64,000 bases of DNA, from NCBI GenBank assembly GCA_022749755.1, contig CM040453.1:332102-396101 (forward strand). The letters are read 5' to 3'. This DNA is from Azadirachta indica (lineage: Eukaryota; Streptophyta; Magnoliopsida; Sapindales; Meliaceae). A program made the position numbers and the translations under genes. Positions 61,281 to 64,000 of this stretch are shown here, one piece after another (the stretch's first letter is position 1; every line of letters begins with the position of its first letter). The notes beneath the pieces were generated by a model. The model saw only the letters and a list, made by a program, of their open reading frames with translations, ran no database searches and had not been told where the DNA came from.

Positions 61281-63915
61281 ATGTCTCTGAGGCCTAACGC
61301 GAGAGCCGAGGTTAGACGCAACCGATACAAGGTTGCTGTTGACGCGGATGAAGGACGTCGGAGAAGAGAGGATAATATGGTGGAGATCCGCAAGAGCAAG
61401 AGAGAAGAAAGCTTGCAGAAGAAGCGACGCGAAGCTCTTCAAAACCAACAACTGGCAACTAATATCAACGTTGCTTCTGCCATCGAGAAGAAGGTGAAGC
61501 TTTGTCTTTTTTTTTTTTTTCTTCGTTTCTGGTTCATTTTAGTAAACTAATGTTTATTTTAATCAACTTTTCATTATATTGGGAAAATAGTTAGGGTTTG
61601 TTTTCTGTACGGTACTCTGTATGTTCGAATGGCGCTCCCTTTGAATCAATTGTGTATTTTCACCAAATTTGAGCAAGCTTTGAGCTCTTGATTATAATCT
61701 TGATTAGAGTTTATTTTAATTGATCACTGTCTATTAACTTTTTTGTGTAATAATTACTGTTTATTCATACTGCGGGAATTTCTTTCTATTTAAATTTTGA
61801 GCATCAGGAGAACTTACTACAGAATTGTGCCGTCTTTTGGTTTATTCAATTTTAGATTTCAGGTTTGATTTTAGTTTTTGGCTTCTTGTAATGAGATAGA
61901 ATGTGCAACTTATGACTCGTGTTATTCAAATGTATCACTGCAGTTGGAACATCTCCCATCTATGGTAGCCGGTGTTTGGTCTGATGAGAGTAATCTGCAG
62001 CTTGAGGCTACCATTCATTTCCGAAAATTGCTGTCAATTGGTGAGAATTTGGTCCTTATGATACATCTTCTGTATGCCAATTGCCAAGTTTGTATGTTTT
62101 TGTGTTGTATGAATATTTAACCCTTTTTTCCTTCCCTTTGCATCAGAACGCAGCCCACCAATTGAAGAAGTTATTCAATCTGGTGTTGTTCCCCGCTTTG
62201 TGGAGTTTCTTATGAGGGAGGATTTCCCACAGCTTCAGGTGTAGTAGAAGCCTCCTCCATATTTTCTTAGATGTGAGAGTATATTTAAGGTTTTTATTGG
62301 TGGACGTGGCATGTGTCTAAGCTTATGATTAAGGGAATTTTCTTGAGATTCTAATCTGTTTTATATTCCTGCAGTTTGAAGCAGCTTGGGCTCTTACAAA
62401 CATTGCTTCTGGGACATCTGAGAACACTAAGGTTGTAATTGATCATGGGGCTGTCCCAATATTTGTGAGACTTCTTGGTTCTCCAAGCGATGATGTTCGT
62501 GAGCAGGTATTTACAAATACCACGAGTGATTCTTGCTGATATGGTTTATATTTTATTTTCTTAATTTTTTTTCTTCTATTCTCTTTTGCTGCTTGATGTT
62601 TCTTTGTATTTGTCTGTTGAGGATGATCAAATTGTTAGCTAAGCAAGCATTAGTAAGTACAAGCATCGGAGTTGCTGTTGATCCCCTTGTCTTTTCCTTT
62701 CAATGACACACAGGCTGTGTGGGCATTGGGAAATGTTGCTGGTGATTCACCTAGATGCCGTGATCTTGTTCTTAGCGAAGGGGCTTTGCTCCCTTTGCTG
62801 GCACAGCTGAATGAGCATGCCAAGCTTTCAATGCTGAGAAATGCTACCTGGACTCTTTCAAACTTTTGTCGAGGAAAGCCACAACCACCTTTTGACCAGG
62901 TTTTATTTTTATGACATATTGATTGTCTTAATAACAGCTAAATCGGGGGGTTTTGTGGCTATCTTTGGTTGGATGTTTATTTGGTTTGTTTCTATAAGTA
63001 GGTTAGGCCTGCGCTTCCGGCACTTTCACGCCTTATTCATTCAAATGATGAAGAAGTCTTGACTGATGCATGTTGGGCACTCTCCTATCTTTCTGATGGC
63101 ACAAATGACAAAATCCAAGCTGTTATTGAAGTAGGTGTATGTCCTCGACTAGTTGAGTTTCTGGGGTGAGTCTTCATCAAATTATGTGATGGCTTTTCTT
63201 TTTATTTTGTTTGACATTCACTAGAGCTCTAAACTTATGTATGATTTGCCAGGCATCCTTCTCCTTCGGTGCTTGTACCTGCTCTTCGCACAGTTGGTAA
63301 CATAGTCACTGGAGATGATATGCAAACTCAGGTATATGATGCTTGAAAGATGCCTTCTTCTTTAGCCAGGGGTTTCATTCTAAAAAACAAGTTAATTCGT
63401 AAATTAATTTTTGTTGTGCTGCAACCAATATTTACGGAGTTCAGAAATAGTGATGTAAGAGAAACTGTTGAAAATGTGTTGAAGTTCAAACCTTGTTATC
63501 TGATTGATATTTTATTGTCACTCAGTGCATTATCAGCTGTCAAGCATTGCCGAGCCTTCAGAATCTGTTGACTGGTAATTATAAAAAGAGCATTAAAAAG
63601 GAAGCTTGTTGGACCATCTCAAATATCACTGCTGGCAACAAGGAGCAAATTCAGGTAAATACACATTTTCGTGTTTTCTTAATGTTTTTCTTTTTTAAGA
63701 AAGTTAATTAGCTACATGGCTAGCAGACATGATGATTTCTTACTTTAAAATTATGTATCAACACTTGTCATGAATGAATTTTTGCAGGCTGTTATTGAGG
63801 CTAATCTAATTGCCCCTCTTGTGCATCTGCTTCAAAATGCCGAGTTTGACATTAAGAAAGAAGCTGCATGGGCAATCTCAAATGCCACGTCCGGTGGTAC
63901 TCATGAGCAAATCAA
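61281..63915 (+). CDS. importin subunit alpha (5' part, cut by window end)
   Basis: Nine exons are visible: 61281-61493, 61944-62040, 62147-62238, 62375-62506, 62714-62899, 63002-63165, 63253-63331, 63526-63654 and 63788-63915. The last ends with a split Lys codon before a GT donor, so the gene continues beyond the window. The first exon is the importin-beta-binding domain ([20 protein letters not shown], then [20 protein letters not shown]). Armadillo repeats follow, with the NLS-groove signature [41 protein letters not shown] and [10 protein letters not shown] (conserved Trp and Asn ladder). It carries classical-NLS cargo and hands it to importin beta at the nuclear pore. The ATG follows a pyrimidine-rich leader and fits the family start [12 protein letters not shown]. 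The isoform is not settled; the third and fourth exons code for early ARM repeats without gaps. Confidence 0.93.
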
Positions 63916-64000
63916 GTATGAAAATATATTTTTGACTATTCTTGTTCAGCTTTGGAAAAATATATTATCTTTACGTATTGTTTGTGTTTGGTGGTGACAG

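Overview
The window is nuclear DNA of a flowering plant, most likely a eudicot of the rosid type. Coding exons are split by short AT-rich GT-AG introns. The intergenic DNA is A/T-rich and full of microsatellites. Every recognisable protein has a plant form (PPR, CBP60, DUF1645, DUF3511, TRM/DUF4378, plant RecQ-like). No bacterial, organellar or viral segment was seen.

Layout. 0.8-1.7 kb (-): universal stress protein. 2.6-13.1 kb: a tandemly duplicated block holding two intact SAR1 COPII GTPase genes (+), each followed by a small secreted cysteine-rich protein gene (intact at 9.7-10.5 kb, a two-exon relic at 5.4-5.8 kb) and by members or relics of a very small fast-evolving minus-strand gene family. 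13.2-14.7 kb (-): intronless PPR protein. 15.1-17.6 kb (-): ZMAT2/SNU23-type spliceosomal zinc-finger protein. 17.8 kb (+): tRNA-Pro(CGG). 18.5-18.8 kb (+): candidate two-exon micropeptide. 20.7-21.9 kb (-): DUF1645 protein. 24.0-25.1 kb: a TRIM-type LTR retroelement on the minus strand. 25.7-29.3 kb (-): TRM-like protein. 32.6-35.7 kb (-): RecQ helicase of the RECQL1 type. 36.3-36.7 kb (-): DUF3511 protein. 37.8-43.1 kb (-): DEDDy 3'-5' exonuclease. 46.5-50.0 kb (-): Ppx/GppA phosphatase. 52.6-55.6 kb (+): CBP60 protein. 58.6-59.7 kb (+): small J-domain protein. 61.3 kb to the window end (+): importin alpha, cut by the window edge.

There is no operon-like organisation. The genes are independent housekeeping and regulatory loci covering ER export, splicing, DNA repair, RNA or DNA turnover, nuclear import, chaperoning and calcium or immune signalling. 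As far as I recall, many neighbours match neighbours in two or three related Arabidopsis blocks (At1g09180-09270, At1g56310-56330, At3g05720-05760), so the window looks like a conserved rosid block. Accessory change is concentrated in the SAR1 duplication and in the TRIM region.

Exon borders were read by eye from GT/AG sites, reading phase and family similarity. All multi-exon models are internally in phase. UTRs and transcription starts were not determined. The most novel-looking elements are the small CCS-motif gene cluster, the promoter block shared by both SAR1 genes and the candidate micropeptide. I see no multi-gene system that is clearly undescribed.
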